NCBI RefSeq assembly: GCF_033170385.1
Contig: NZ_CP126170.1
Coordinates: forward strand, 1 to 64,000
DNA length: 64,000 nucleotides
From: Xanthomonas rydalmerensis
Lineage (GTDB): Bacteria > Pseudomonadota > Gammaproteobacteria > Xanthomonadales > Xanthomonadaceae
Reading direction: 5' to 3'
Part shown: positions 21,671 to 32,033 of the stretch, piece by piece
Layout of the letters: the number at the start of each line of letters is the position of its first letter
Numbering within the stretch: the stretch's first letter is position 1
Notes under the pieces: generated by a model
What the model saw: only the letters and a program-made list of their open reading frames with translations
Told to the model about the DNA's origin: nothing
Database searches by the model: none
Translations under genes and position numbers: made by a program

Positions 21671-21702
21671 CAAAAAACCGGAAGCGCAGGCGCTTCCGGT
21701 TT
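21671..21702 (-). terminator. Terminator of the aminotransferase gene
   Basis: On the minus strand AAACCGGAAGCGCCTGCGCTTCCGG-type hairpin (stem CCGGAAGCG/CGCTTCCGG) is followed by six T. It lies 26 bp past the aminotransferase stop codon. Confidence 0.85.
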
Positions 21703-21727
21703 CGTGTTGCGATGCTTCCGCGCGCGA

Positions 21728-22930
21728 TCAGCCCTTGTGCACGGTCGCCACGGCCTGGGTCACGTAGTCCAGGTTCTTCTGGCTCAGCGCAGCCACGCAG
21801 ATGCGGCCGGTGCCGACCGCGTAGATGCCGAACTCCTCGCGCAGCCGGTCCACCTGCGCCTTGCTCAGGCCCGAGTACGAGAACATGCCGGCCTGCTGCT
21901 GGATGAAGCCGAACTCCGGCGCGCCCAGGGCGGCCAGCTTCTGCACCATGCCGGCGCGCAGGGCGTGGATGCGCTCGCGCATCTCGGTCAGTTCCTGCTC
22001 CCACATCGTGCGCAGTTCGGGGCTGTTGAGCACTCCGGCGACCAGCGCGGCGCCGTGCGTGGACGGGCTGGAGTAGATGGTGCGGATGATGCGCTTGACC
22101 TGCGACTGCACCGCCTTGCTCTCGGCGGCGTTGGCCGAGACCACCGACAGCGCGCCGACGCGCTCGCCGTACAGCGAGAACGACTTGGAGTAGGAACTGG
22201 CGACCACGTAGCTGTCGATGCCGACCTCGGCCAACAGGCGCACCGCGTAGGCGTCGGCGTCGATGCCCTTGTCGAAGCCCTGGTAGGCGATGTCCACGAA
22301 CGGGAACAGGTTGCGTTCCTTCAGCAGCTCGGCCACGGTGCGCCACTGCGCCTGGCTCAGGTCGGCGCCGGTGGGGTTGTGGCAGCAGGCGTGCAGCAGC
22401 ACCACGCTGCCGGGCGCGAGCTGGCGCAGGTCGGCGAGCATGCCGTCGAAGTTCAGGCCGTGGCTGGCCGGATCGAAGTAGGTGTACTCGACCACGTCGA
22501 AGCCGGCGGCGGTGAACACCGCGCGGTGGTTCTCCCAGCTCGGGTTGCTGATGGCGATGGTCGAGGTGGACAGCAGCTTCTTCAGCAGGTCCGCGCCCAC
22601 GCGCAGCGCACCGCTGCCGCCGACGGTCTGCGAGGTGGCGACGCGGCCGGCGGCCAGCAGCGGCGACTCGGCGCCGAACAGCAGTTTCTGCGTGGCCAGG
22701 TCGTAGGCGGGCAGGCCGTCGATCGGCAGGTAGCCGCGCGGCTTGGCGTCCTGTGCCAGCTGCTGCTCGATCTGCTGCACGGCGCGCAGCAGCGGGATGC
22801 GGCCGTTTTCGTCGTAGTAGATGCCCACGCCCAGGTTGACCTTGGTCGGGCGGGAGTCGGCGTTGTAGGCCTCGGTCAGGCCCAGGATCGGGTCGCCTGG
22901 GACCTGTTCCACGTTTGCAAAGAAGGACAC
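21728..22930 (-). CDS. tyrB: Aspartate/aromatic amino acid aminotransferase
   Basis: A PLP-dependent class I aminotransferase (AspC/TyrB type) that exchanges amino groups between aspartate or aromatic amino acids and 2-oxoglutarate. From the GTG start at 22930 the protein is 400 residues, matching E. coli AspC/TyrB; the open frame extends 21 codons further without family similarity. The PLP lysine is K249 in SSYSKSFSLYGERVG, and HNPTG (184-188) and YLPIDG are present. Whether it prefers aspartate or aromatic substrates cannot be told by eye. Confidence 0.9.
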   Translation of the reverse strand: MSFFANVEQVPGDPILGLTEAYNADSRPTKVNLGVGIYYDENGRIPLLRAVQQIEQQLAQDAKPRGYLPIDGLPAYDLATQKLLFGAESPLLAAGRVATSQTVGGSGALRVGADLLKKLLSTSTIAISNPSWENHRAVFTAAGFDVVEYTYFDPASHGLNFDGMLADLRQLAPGSVVLLHACCHNPTGADLSQAQWRTVAELLKERNLFPFVDIAYQGFDKGIDADAYAVRLLAEVGIDSYVVASSYSKSFSLYGERVGALSVVSANAAESKAVQSQVKRIIRTIYSSPSTHGAALVAGVLNSPELRTMWEQELTEMRERIHALRAGMVQKLAALGAPEFGFIQQQAGMFSYSGLSKAQVDRLREEFGIYAVGTGRICVAALSQKNLDYVTQAVATVHKG

Positions 22931-23060
22931 GGCGGTACTCGTTCGGTGGCGGAGGTGGGGGCCGGGGGGACCGGAGCCGGCGCGGTCAAACACCTCATCC
23001 TAACAAACGCTGCCGCGCTTGGCCGGGTGCGGCCCGGCGGCACATGGGCGATGATGGCGC

Positions 23061-25187
23061 ATGTCCGTTCCCCTGCCCTCTGCCCTGCTCTGCGGGGCCT
23101 GCGCCTTGGCGTTGTCCTCCCTTGCCCACGCCGCTCCCGGCGAGGATCCCGCCACCACCCTGCCCGCGTTGCAGGTCCAGGCCGCCCGCGTCGGCGGCGT
23201 GGCCGATTTCGACCTGCCGGCGTCGCTGACCACCACCGGCCTGGGCGACAGCGACCGCCTCGGCGTGCAGGCCTCCGAGGCCCTGTCCGGGGTGCCCGGC
23301 CTGCTCGCCCGCGACCGCCAGAACTATGCGCAGGACACCCAGCTGTCGATCCGCGGCTTCGGCGCGCGTTCGGCGTTCGGCGTGCGCGGCGTGCGCCTGT
23401 TGCTGGACGGGATCCCGGCGACGATGCCGGATGGCCAGGGTCAGCTGTCCAACTTCAACCTGTTCGGCAGCGAGCGGGTCGAGGTGCTGCGCGGGCCGTT
23501 CTCGGCGCTGTACGGCAACTCCTCCGGCGGCGTGGTGCAGTTGTGGAGCGCCGATGGCCAGCCGGACGATCCATGGCGGCTGCGCAGCGCGATCGGCAGT
23601 CACGGCACCGCGGCCCTCAGCGCGCAGGCGCTGGGCCAGCAAGGCGAGGTCCACTACAACCTGGCCGCCACCCATTTCAGTACCGACGGCTACCGCGACC
23701 ACAGCCGTGCGCAGCGCACCACCTTCAACGCCAAGATCGGCATCGACCTGGCGCCCGGGCGGCGCCTGGACCTGCTGCTCAACGCGCTGGAAGCGCCCGA
23801 TGCGCAGGATCCGCTGGGCCTGAGCCGCGCCCAGGCCGCCGCCGACCCGCGCCAGGCCACCGCCGCGGCCAGCCAGTTCGACACCCGCAAGTCCACCCGC
23901 CAGGTGCAGGCCGGCGCCATCTTTACCCAGCAGGTGGACCAGCAGACCTGGCGGCTGATGGGCTACGCCGGGCGCCGCGACGTCACCCAATACCTCTCGG
24001 TTCCGGTGGGCGCACAGAGCAATCCGCTCAACGCGGGTGGCGTGATCGACCTGGACGGCGACTACGGCGGCCTCGACGCGCGCTGGGCCTGGCAGGGCGC
24101 GCTGGGCGGCCGCCCGTTCCAGTTCACCGTCGGCGCCAACGCCGACCGGCAGCAACAGCACCGCACCGGCTACGAGAACTTCGTCGGCAGCACGCTCGGG
24201 GTGAAGGGCCGGCTGCGCCGCGACCAGGAGGACCGGGTGGAGAACGTAGACCAGTTCGCCCAGGCCTGGTGGCAGTTCGCCGAGCGCTGGTCGCTGCTGG
24301 CCGGCCTGCGCCACAGCCAGGTGCGATTCCGCTCGGACGATGCGTACATCGTCGGCCGCAATCCCGACGACAGCGGCCGCACCGACTACGCAGCGACCAC
24401 GCCGGTGGCCGGGCTGGTGTTCCGCGTCAGCGACGACCTGCGGTTGTATGCCTCGGCCGGGCGCGGGTTCGAGACCCCGACCTTCAACGAGCTGGGCTAC
24501 CGCCGCGACGGCGGTGCCGGCCTGGCGCTGGACCTGGCCGCGGCGCGCAGCCAGAACCTGGAACTGGGCGCGAAGTGGCGCAACGCCGCCGGCGCCAGCT
24601 GGGACGCGGCGCTGTTCCGCGCCAGCACCGACGACGAACTGGCGGTGGCCAGCAACCTCAATGGCCGCAGCACCTACCGCAACATCGGCCGCACCCGCCG
24701 CCAGGGCGCCGAGACCAGCCTGACCCTGCCGCTGGGCGACAGCGCGCAACTGCAGGTGGCCTACACCTGGCTGCAGGCGACGGTGCGCCAGGCCTACTTG
24801 ACCTGCGCCAGCAGCGGCTGCGCCACGCCCACCGCGGTGGTGGCGGCCGGCACCCGCCTGCCCGGCGTACCGCGCCAGCAATTGTTCGCGCGCTGGCAGT
24901 GGCAGCCGCGCGCCTGGCAGTTCGCGGTGGAGGGCGTTGCCGCCGGCGACACCGTGGTCAACGACCTGGCCAGCGAGTCCGCACCCGGCTACGCGCTGCT
25001 CAACCTGGAAGCGTCGCGGCGCTGGACCACCGCGCACGGCACCCTGCGCACCTTCGCGCGCATCGACAACGCGTTCGATCGCCGCTACATCGGCTCGGTC
25101 ATCGTCAACGACGGCAACGGCCGCTACTACGAGCCGGGTCCGGATCGCAGCTATACGATCGGGCTGCAGTGGGATTTGCCGCACTGA
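23061..25187 (+). CDS. pqqU: TonB-dependent receptor, PqqU (YncD) family
   Basis: A 708-residue outer-membrane receptor with a signal peptide (about 1-24, ...SSLAHA), plug domain and beta-barrel. The plug motifs NYAQDTQLSIRGFGARSAFG and DGIPATMPDGQGQLSNFN, the segment VLRGPFSALYGNSSGGV, and the C-terminal YIGSVIVNDGNGRYYEPGP are nearly those of E. coli YncD, recently shown to take up pyrroloquinoline quinone and renamed PqqU. Family assignment is strong; transport of PQQ by this protein is inferred. It is 130 bp from the divergent aminotransferase and lies about 2.2 kb from an alcohol-oxidation operon. Confidence 0.88.
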   Translation: MSVPLPSALLCGACALALSSLAHAAPGEDPATTLPALQVQAARVGGVADFDLPASLTTTGLGDSDRLGVQASEALSGVPGLLARDRQNYAQDTQLSIRGFGARSAFGVRGVRLLLDGIPATMPDGQGQLSNFNLFGSERVEVLRGPFSALYGNSSGGVVQLWSADGQPDDPWRLRSAIGSHGTAALSAQALGQQGEVHYNLAATHFSTDGYRDHSRAQRTTFNAKIGIDLAPGRRLDLLLNALEAPDAQDPLGLSRAQAAADPRQATAAASQFDTRKSTRQVQAGAIFTQQVDQQTWRLMGYAGRRDVTQYLSVPVGAQSNPLNAGGVIDLDGDYGGLDARWAWQGALGGRPFQFTVGANADRQQQHRTGYENFVGSTLGVKGRLRRDQEDRVENVDQFAQAWWQFAERWSLLAGLRHSQVRFRSDDAYIVGRNPDDSGRTDYAATTPVAGLVFRVSDDLRLYASAGRGFETPTFNELGYRRDGGAGLALDLAAARSQNLELGAKWRNAAGASWDAALFRASTDDELAVASNLNGRSTYRNIGRTRRQGAETSLTLPLGDSAQLQVAYTWLQATVRQAYLTCASSGCATPTAVVAAGTRLPGVPRQQLFARWQWQPRAWQFAVEGVAAGDTVVNDLASESAPGYALLNLEASRRWTTAHGTLRTFARIDNAFDRRYIGSVIVNDGNGRYYEPGPDRSYTIGLQWDLPH

Positions 25188-25488
25188 GCGGCAAGTCCAC
25201 GCGAGTGGTTCGTTATAGGGGCCGCACTCGTTCGCGTTACGACCTGCCGCACTCCGCCCTCACCTATAGCGACAGACCCTCTTCGACACAAGCGGCTTCA
25301 AGCGGGACTGGCGATACGTGGCTGGGTGCACTGTGGGAGGGACTTCAGTCCCGACGCCTTAAAAGGTCGGGTACCAGCAAGCGCTGTTCGTCGCGGCTGC
25401 AAGACAGCTGATGCCTAGCAGAGAGTCGGAGATCGGCAGAGACCGCTTGCCGCGCACCAACACTGGCACCACCGTGGCGCACGACCCG
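25188..25488. other. Intergenic stretch with one REP element
   Basis: About 300 bp between the convergent receptor and regulator genes. Apart from the REP element at 25333-25355 nothing is recognised. Confidence 0.4.
25333..25355 (+). repeat. REP element, GGGACT stem variant
   Basis: GTGGGAGGGACTTCAGTCCC plus GAC. The stem pair GGGACT/AGTCCC keeps base pairing relative to GCGGCT/AGCCGC and GCGACT/AGTCGC elsewhere. Confidence 0.75.
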
Positions 25489-27384
25489 TTAGTGCGTCCC
25501 CAACCGTAACCGCCGGTACAGCGTACTGCGGCTGATCCCCAGCCGCCGGGCCGCCTGCGAGACGTTGCCGTCGCAGGCGTCCAGGGCCTGGCGCATGGCG
25601 TGCAGCGCCAGGCTGTCGAGATCGGCGGCCGGCAGCGGCGACGGTGCGACGTGGGTGCCGCCCTGCTCCGCCGCGCCGATGCCGGGCAGGTAGGCCGGCA
25701 AGGCGTCGGTATCCACCAGCGCGCCCGGCTCGCTCAGCGCCACCAGCGTGCGCAGGCAGGCCACCAATTGGCGCAGATTGCCTGGCCACGCATAGGCGCT
25801 CAGCGTGGTCAGCGCCGCCTCGGTCAGGCGCCTGCCCTGCCCCAGCCGCGCCCACAGTTCGCCGACCAGTGCGCGTCGGTCCGGATGTGCGCGCAGCGAC
25901 GGCACCTGCACGCAGTGGTGGGCGATGCGGTAGTACAGGTCGGGCCGGAAACGTTGTTCGGCCATCGCCGCGTCCAGGTCGCGGTGGGTGGCGCAGACCA
26001 GGGCGAAATCCAGCTTCACCGGCTTGCCGCCGCCCAGCGGCAGCAGTTCGCGTTCCTGCAGCACGCGCAGCAGCCGCGGCTGCAAGGCCAGCGGCATGTC
26101 GCCGATCTCGTCCAGGAACAGCACGCCGCCATCGGCCTGGCGCAGCAGGCCTGGGCTGCCGTGCTTGCGCGCGCCGGTGAAGGCGCCGTCCTCGTAGCCG
26201 AACAGCTCGGCTTCGATCAGCCCTTCCGGCAGCGCCGCGCAGTTGACCGCCACGAACGGGCGCCCGGCGCGCGCGCTGCGCCGGTGCAGTTCGCGCGCGA
26301 ACACTTCCTTGCCGGTGCCGGTTTCGCCCTGCACCAGCACCGGCAGTTGCGCGTCTAGCACACGTCGCGCGCGTTCCAGCGCAAGCTCCTGTGCGGCGTC
26401 GAACAGCGGCGCGTCGGACGCGGCCGCGGCCGAGGGCCGCGACGCCGTCACGGTGATCGGCGCCTGCTGAGGGCGCCGCCGCGGGCGGTCGTCGGCCGGA
26501 CTATCGATGCGTCCATGCAGCGCCCGCCCCTGCAGGTCGAACACGCTGCCCTGCTGCCGCAGCCGCGACAGCGGTTCCTCGAACAGCGCCTCGTAGGGCG
26601 CGCGCCCGAGTTCGTGGCGTTCCAGCCCGAACAGCCGCAACCCGGCCTGGTTGGCCGCCACCAGGCGGCCGTTGCGGAATGCCAGCAGTGCCTCGCGCGC
26701 CGTGCCGAGCAGCGCCGGGTCGTGGTGCACGCGCAGCAGTTCGCAGCCGGGAATGCCGTCGTCGAAGTAGCGGTGCTCGATGTTGGCCACGGCCATTCGC
26801 GCCAGCGCCAGCGCATGCATGTGTTGCACGCTGGCGTCGCCGGAGATGTCGAGCACGCCGGCCAGGCGGCCGTAGGGATCGAAAATCGGCACCGCCGCGC
26901 AACTGAGGATCTGGTGCGGGGCGAAATAGTGTTCGCCGCCGCGCACTTCCACCGAGCGGCTTTCGACGATGGCGGTGCCGATCGCATTGGTACCGACCTG
27001 GGTCTCGCTCCAGCACGCGCCGGGCATCAGCGCCACCCTGCCCGCCTTGTCGAGGAAGCGCGGGCTGCCTTCGGCATCGAGGATCCAGCCGGCCTCGTCG
27101 GTGAGCAGCACGATGCTGCCGGTGGCCGCGGCGTCGCCGGCCAGGCCCTCCAGTTCGGCGCGGGCCAGCCGCCACAGCCGCTCGTGCGCCTCGCGCAGGG
27201 CGCGCAGGCGCGAGGCTTCCAGCGGCTCGATCGCGGGCTTCGCATCCGCGGCCAAGCCCAGGCGCTGGCAGCGCTGCCACGACTGCAGGATGGTATCGGG
27301 TACCTGCCCGACCGGCGCGCCGCCGCGTTCGAAGAACGCGCGGCGGGCCTGGCCGAGCTGATGTTGGGACGGTTGCTGCGCCAT
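25489..27384 (-). CDS. Sigma-54 dependent activator, AcoR family
   Basis: A 631-residue enhancer-binding protein. Residues about 80-200 form a GAF-like sensor (GACWSETQVGTNAIGTAIVE, a hallmark of AcoR relatives), followed by a PAS-like region, then the AAA+ domain with Walker A GETGTGKE (353-360), the sigma-54 contact loop GAFTGA (400-405) and Walker B VLFLDE (421-426), and a C-terminal Fis-type helix-turn-helix (NVSQAARRLGISRSTLYRRL). The ATG at 27384 has GGAG upstream. It is divergent from the aldehyde/alcohol dehydrogenase operon, whose promoter is of the sigma-54 type, so it most likely activates that operon in response to an alcohol, aldehyde or acetoin-like signal. Confidence 0.92.
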   Translation of the reverse strand: MAQQPSQHQLGQARRAFFERGGAPVGQVPDTILQSWQRCQRLGLAADAKPAIEPLEASRLRALREAHERLWRLARAELEGLAGDAAATGSIVLLTDEAGWILDAEGSPRFLDKAGRVALMPGACWSETQVGTNAIGTAIVESRSVEVRGGEHYFAPHQILSCAAVPIFDPYGRLAGVLDISGDASVQHMHALALARMAVANIEHRYFDDGIPGCELLRVHHDPALLGTAREALLAFRNGRLVAANQAGLRLFGLERHELGRAPYEALFEEPLSRLRQQGSVFDLQGRALHGRIDSPADDRPRRRPQQAPITVTASRPSAAAASDAPLFDAAQELALERARRVLDAQLPVLVQGETGTGKEVFARELHRRSARAGRPFVAVNCAALPEGLIEAELFGYEDGAFTGARKHGSPGLLRQADGGVLFLDEIGDMPLALQPRLLRVLQERELLPLGGGKPVKLDFALVCATHRDLDAAMAEQRFRPDLYYRIAHHCVQVPSLRAHPDRRALVGELWARLGQGRRLTEAALTTLSAYAWPGNLRQLVACLRTLVALSEPGALVDTDALPAYLPGIGAAEQGGTHVAPSPLPAADLDSLALHAMRQALDACDGNVSQAARRLGISRSTLYRRLRLGTH

Positions 27385-27396
27385 GTCCGGCTCCGC

Positions 27397-27413
27397 TGTC
27401 GCAGATTGCGACA
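27397..27413. promoter_or_regulatory. Candidate upstream activator site 1
   Basis: TGTCGCAGATTGCGACA is a perfect inverted repeat (TGTCGCA, 3-bp gap, TGCGACA) in the divergent promoter region, about 155 bp upstream of the -24 element. A plausible site for the AcoR-type activator; inference. Confidence 0.6.
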
Positions 27414-27512
27414 CCTGTTGATACGGGTGTTCCGATAAACAGCACATCCGCCGGCACGGTGCAATCGGCAGGCGTGACGCGACGCAGCAAAACCGGCAGG
27501 TATGCGTCGCTG

Positions 27513-27527
27513 TGTCGCGGTGCGACG
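27513..27527. promoter_or_regulatory. Candidate upstream activator site 2
   Basis: TGTCGCGGTGCGACG repeats the TGTCGC / GCGAC arms of the first site with a shorter gap, about 40 bp upstream of the -24 element. Confidence 0.45.
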
Positions 27528-27553
27528 ACGTGACGCGGCGCAGCACGCAAAAC

Positions 27554-27570
27554 CTGGCATCGGTCTTGCG
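27554..27570 (+). promoter_or_regulatory. Sigma-54 (-24/-12) promoter of the aldehyde dehydrogenase operon
   Basis: CTGGCATCGGTCTTGCG matches YTGGCACG-N4-TTGCW, with GG at 27556-27557 and GC at 27568-27569 separated by exactly 10 bp. It lies 61 bp before the ATG at 27632, next to a divergent sigma-54 activator gene. Confidence 0.85.
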
Positions 27571-27631
27571 CCTACGCAGCTACCCGGACGGGCCTGCCCT
27601 GTCCTTCTCGACCGCCGAAGGAGACACCACG

Positions 27632-29161
<1,530 letters not shown>

Positions 29162-29286
29162 GGCACGGGGCCGGCCGGCGCCACGCGGCAGGCGTGGCGT
29201 CGTCCGGCCCGGCAACTGATCTGAATCAAGGCAATCCGTCGCTGGACGCGCGATGGTGAAGTACCGTTTTTCTCAGGAGCATTGCA

Positions 29287-30315
29287 ATGGACAAGACGAT
29301 GAAAGCCGCCGTGGTGCGGGAGTTCGGCAAGCCGCTGGCGATCGAGGAAGTGGCGGTGCCGCGGCCGCAGGCCGGCGACATTCTGGTCAAGATCGAGGCC
29401 TGCGGTGTGTGCCACACCGACCTGCACGCCGCCGAAGGCGATTGGCCGGTGAAGCCGAATCCGCCGTTCATCCCCGGCCACGAGGGCGTGGGTCATGTGG
29501 TGGCGGTCGGCGCCGGCGTGGACCACGTCAAGGAAGGCGACCGCGTCGGCATTCCGTGGCTGTACTCGGCCTGCGGCCATTGCGAGCATTGCCTGGGCGG
29601 CTGGGAAACCCTGTGCGAGGCGCAGCAGAACTCCGGCTACTCGGTCAACGGTGGGTTCGCCGAATACGCCTTGGCCAATGCCAATTACGTTGGCCATCTC
29701 CCGAAGAACATCGGCTTCGTCGAGATCGCGCCGATCCTGTGCGCCGGCGTCACCGTGTACAAGGGCCTGAAGGTCACCGACACCAAGCCCGGCAACTGGG
29801 TGGTGATCTCCGGCATCGGCGGGCTCGGCCACATGGCGGTGCAGTACGCCAAGGCGATGGGCCTGAACGTGGCCGCGGTAGACGTGGACGACGCCAAGCT
29901 GGCGCTGGCCACGCGCCTGGGCGCAACGGTGACGGTGAACGCGCGGACCACCGATCCGGTGGCCTACCTGAAAAAGGAAATCGGCGGCGCGCACGGTGCG
30001 CTGGTCACCGCGGTCTCGCCCAAGGCGTTCGAGCAGGCCATCGGCATGGTCCGCCGCGGCGGCACCGTCTCGCTCAACGGCCTGCCGCCGGGCCAGTTCC
30101 CGCTGGACATCTTCGGCATGGTGCTCAACGGCGTGACCGTGCGCGGTTCGATCGTCGGCACCCGCCTGGACCTGCAGGAATCGCTGGAATTCGCCGAGCA
30201 GGGCAAGGTCGCCGCGACGGTGGCCACCGACACCCTGGACAACATCAACGACGTGTTCGCGCGCATGCACGCCGGCAAGATCGAAGGCCGCATCGTGCTG
30301 GACATGGCCGCCTGA
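29287..30315 (+). CDS. adhP: Zinc-dependent alcohol dehydrogenase AdhP
   Basis: A 342-residue medium-chain dehydrogenase interconverting primary alcohols and aldehydes with NAD. The catalytic zinc site includes C42 and H65-E66 (GVCHTD, GHEG) and the structural zinc site is C96, C99, C102 and C110. The Rossmann motif is [14 protein letters not shown]. Similarity to E. coli AdhP runs along the whole length. It lies 125 bp after the aldehyde dehydrogenase, so the two enzymes would oxidise alcohol to acid in sequence. The next gene starts on its stop codon. Confidence 0.94.
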   Translation: MDKTMKAAVVREFGKPLAIEEVAVPRPQAGDILVKIEACGVCHTDLHAAEGDWPVKPNPPFIPGHEGVGHVVAVGAGVDHVKEGDRVGIPWLYSACGHCEHCLGGWETLCEAQQNSGYSVNGGFAEYALANANYVGHLPKNIGFVEIAPILCAGVTVYKGLKVTDTKPGNWVVISGIGGLGHMAVQYAKAMGLNVAAVDVDDAKLALATRLGATVTVNARTTDPVAYLKKEIGGAHGALVTAVSPKAFEQAIGMVRRGGTVSLNGLPPGQFPLDIFGMVLNGVTVRGSIVGTRLDLQESLEFAEQGKVAATVATDTLDNINDVFARMHAGKIEGRIVLDMAA

Positions 30316-30710
30316 TGGACGTGTCCGCGCCCGAGGCCGCGCTGCCGCCGCAGGTGCTGGCGACGCTGCCGGCCCTGCAGTTGATCGCGACGCTGCGGGC
30401 GCGGCACGGCGCGCTGCTGTTCCACCAGTCCGGGGGCTGCTGCGACGGCTCCTCGCCGATGTGTTATCCGCAGGACGACTTCATCGTCGGCGACCGCGAC
30501 GTGCTGCTGGGCGAGATTGGCGAGGCGCCGTTCTACATCAGCCCGTCGCAGTTCGCCTACTGGAAGCACACCCAGCTGATCATCGATGTGGTGCCCGGCC
30601 GCGGCGGCATGTTCTCGCTGGAAAACGGCGAGGGCGTGCGCTTCCTTGTGCGCTCGCGGCTGTTCAGCGACAGCGAGTACGCCGCGCTGGAGGCGGCGGG
30701 CAAGGTGTAG
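30315..30710 (+). CDS. DUF779 family protein
   Basis: A 131-residue protein with the DUF779 core HGALLFHQSGGCCDGSSPMC, a Cys-rich segment that might bind metal, and QFAYWKHTQLIIDVV. DUF779 genes are habitually next to aldehyde dehydrogenases of this type, but their role is unknown. Its ATG overlaps the adhP stop codon (TGATG), indicating coupled translation within the operon. Confidence 0.88.
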   Translation: MDVSAPEAALPPQVLATLPALQLIATLRARHGALLFHQSGGCCDGSSPMCYPQDDFIVGDRDVLLGEIGEAPFYISPSQFAYWKHTQLIIDVVPGRGGMFSLENGEGVRFLVRSRLFSDSEYAALEAAGKV

Positions 30711-30736
30711 GCGAAAGCGCGCAGCCAGATGCATCT

Positions 30737-30804
30737 GTAGGAGCGGCTTCAGCCGCGACCGTGGCGTTATCTGTAACGCTCGTCGCGGCTGAAGCCGCTC
30801 CTAC
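30737..30804. repeat. REPIN 1 (inverted REP pair)
   Basis: GTAGGAGCGGCTTCAGCCGC (with GAC) at 30737-30759 and its reverse complement at 30782-30804. Each arm is itself a hairpin (GCGGCT TC AGCCGC) with a GTAG head. Confidence 0.9.
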
Positions 30805-30925
30805 ATGGACACGTTGCGGCGTCGACAGAATTCGAGCGAAGCGGAGTAGGGTTCCTGTCCGTGGTGACGTGAGCCCCTTTCAGTCACTGCGCCTCCGACC
30901 ATGCCGATGGACTGGTCGATGCACT

Positions 30926-30992
30926 GTGGGAGCGACTTCAGTCGCGACGGGCCTTACTAGGAAAGCTTCGTCGCGACTGAAGTCGCTCCCAC
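30926..30992. repeat. REPIN 2, stem variant
   Basis: GTGGGAGCGACTTCAGTCGC at 30926 and its reverse complement ending at 30992. The stem is GCGACT/AGTCGC: a compensated change relative to REPIN 1. Confidence 0.9.
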
Positions 30993-31040
30993 AAGGTGCT
31001 GCAATGACCCTCATCGCAACGGAGCGAAGGTCACTCCTGT

Positions 31041-31108
31041 GTAGGAGCGGCTTCAGCCGCGACGGGCGTTCTCGGGAACGCCTCGGTCGCGGCTGAAGCC
31101 GCTCCTAC
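31041..31108. repeat. REPIN 3 (inverted REP pair)
   Basis: The same sequence and spacing as REPIN 1: arms at 31041-31063 and 31086-31108. Confidence 0.9.
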
Positions 31109-31174
31109 AACGATGAGGCATGCGCAGCACTACAGCGACCGCGGCAACACAGCGATAACGACGTCTTCGACGTC

Positions 31175-31576
<402 letters not shown>

Positions 31577-31637
31577 CTAACGGCCGCAGCGCTACTGCTG
31601 CGCATCCCCCCGCCGACGTTGCCGCCCGGAGCCTGCC

Positions 31638-32033
31638 ATGCGCCCCAGCGACCGCCCCGACCCGCTGCTGTTCAACGCCCATCTGGATCCCTTGCCGAGC
31701 GCACCGGCATATCGCCGCCGTGGCGCCGCGCCGCGTCCGCACGACGCGCCGGACTATCGCCGCTACAGCCTGGCCGACTATCGCCAGCGTCGCGCCCGCC
31801 ACCGCACGCCATGGCGCGATCTGTGCCCGGCCTACGCCTTCGCCCTGCAGGCCCATGCCCGCGGCTGGCCGCGCGGGCCGGGGGCCGAGACCGAGGACGA
31901 ACTCGCCGCGCACTGGGACCTGATGCGTGGCGACTCGCGGCTGGACTGGAACCAGGCGCGGCAGGTGATCGAGGACGCCTGGCAGGCGCTGGACCATTTG
32001 CCGGCGCAGGCCGCCGGCGGGGAGGCGCACTGA
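31638..32033 (+). CDS. Small protein translationally coupled to Ku
   Basis: A 131-residue Arg-rich soluble protein (RHRTPWRDLCPAYAFALQAH, then an acidic segment and a C-terminal helix). No named family is recognised. Its stop codon overlaps the ku ATG (TGATG), so it is co-translated with Ku and may act in the same process; that is inference. Confidence 0.65.
   Translation: MRPSDRPDPLLFNAHLDPLPSAPAYRRRGAAPRPHDAPDYRRYSLADYRQRRARHRTPWRDLCPAYAFALQAHARGWPRGPGAETEDELAAHWDLMRGDSRLDWNQARQVIEDAWQALDHLPAQAAGGEAH

Noticed and set aside
20483..25411. A continuous plus-strand frame of about 1640 codons across fbp, the aminotransferase and the receptor
   Set aside because: It is antisense or out of frame to three well-supported genes and its composition (Arg, Gly, Ala, Gln) is that of a GC-rich shadow frame.
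30711..31174. CRISPR array at the tandem repeats
   Set aside because: Repeats are palindromes in alternating orientation with irregular spacing and two sequence types; they are REPINs, and no cas genes are present.
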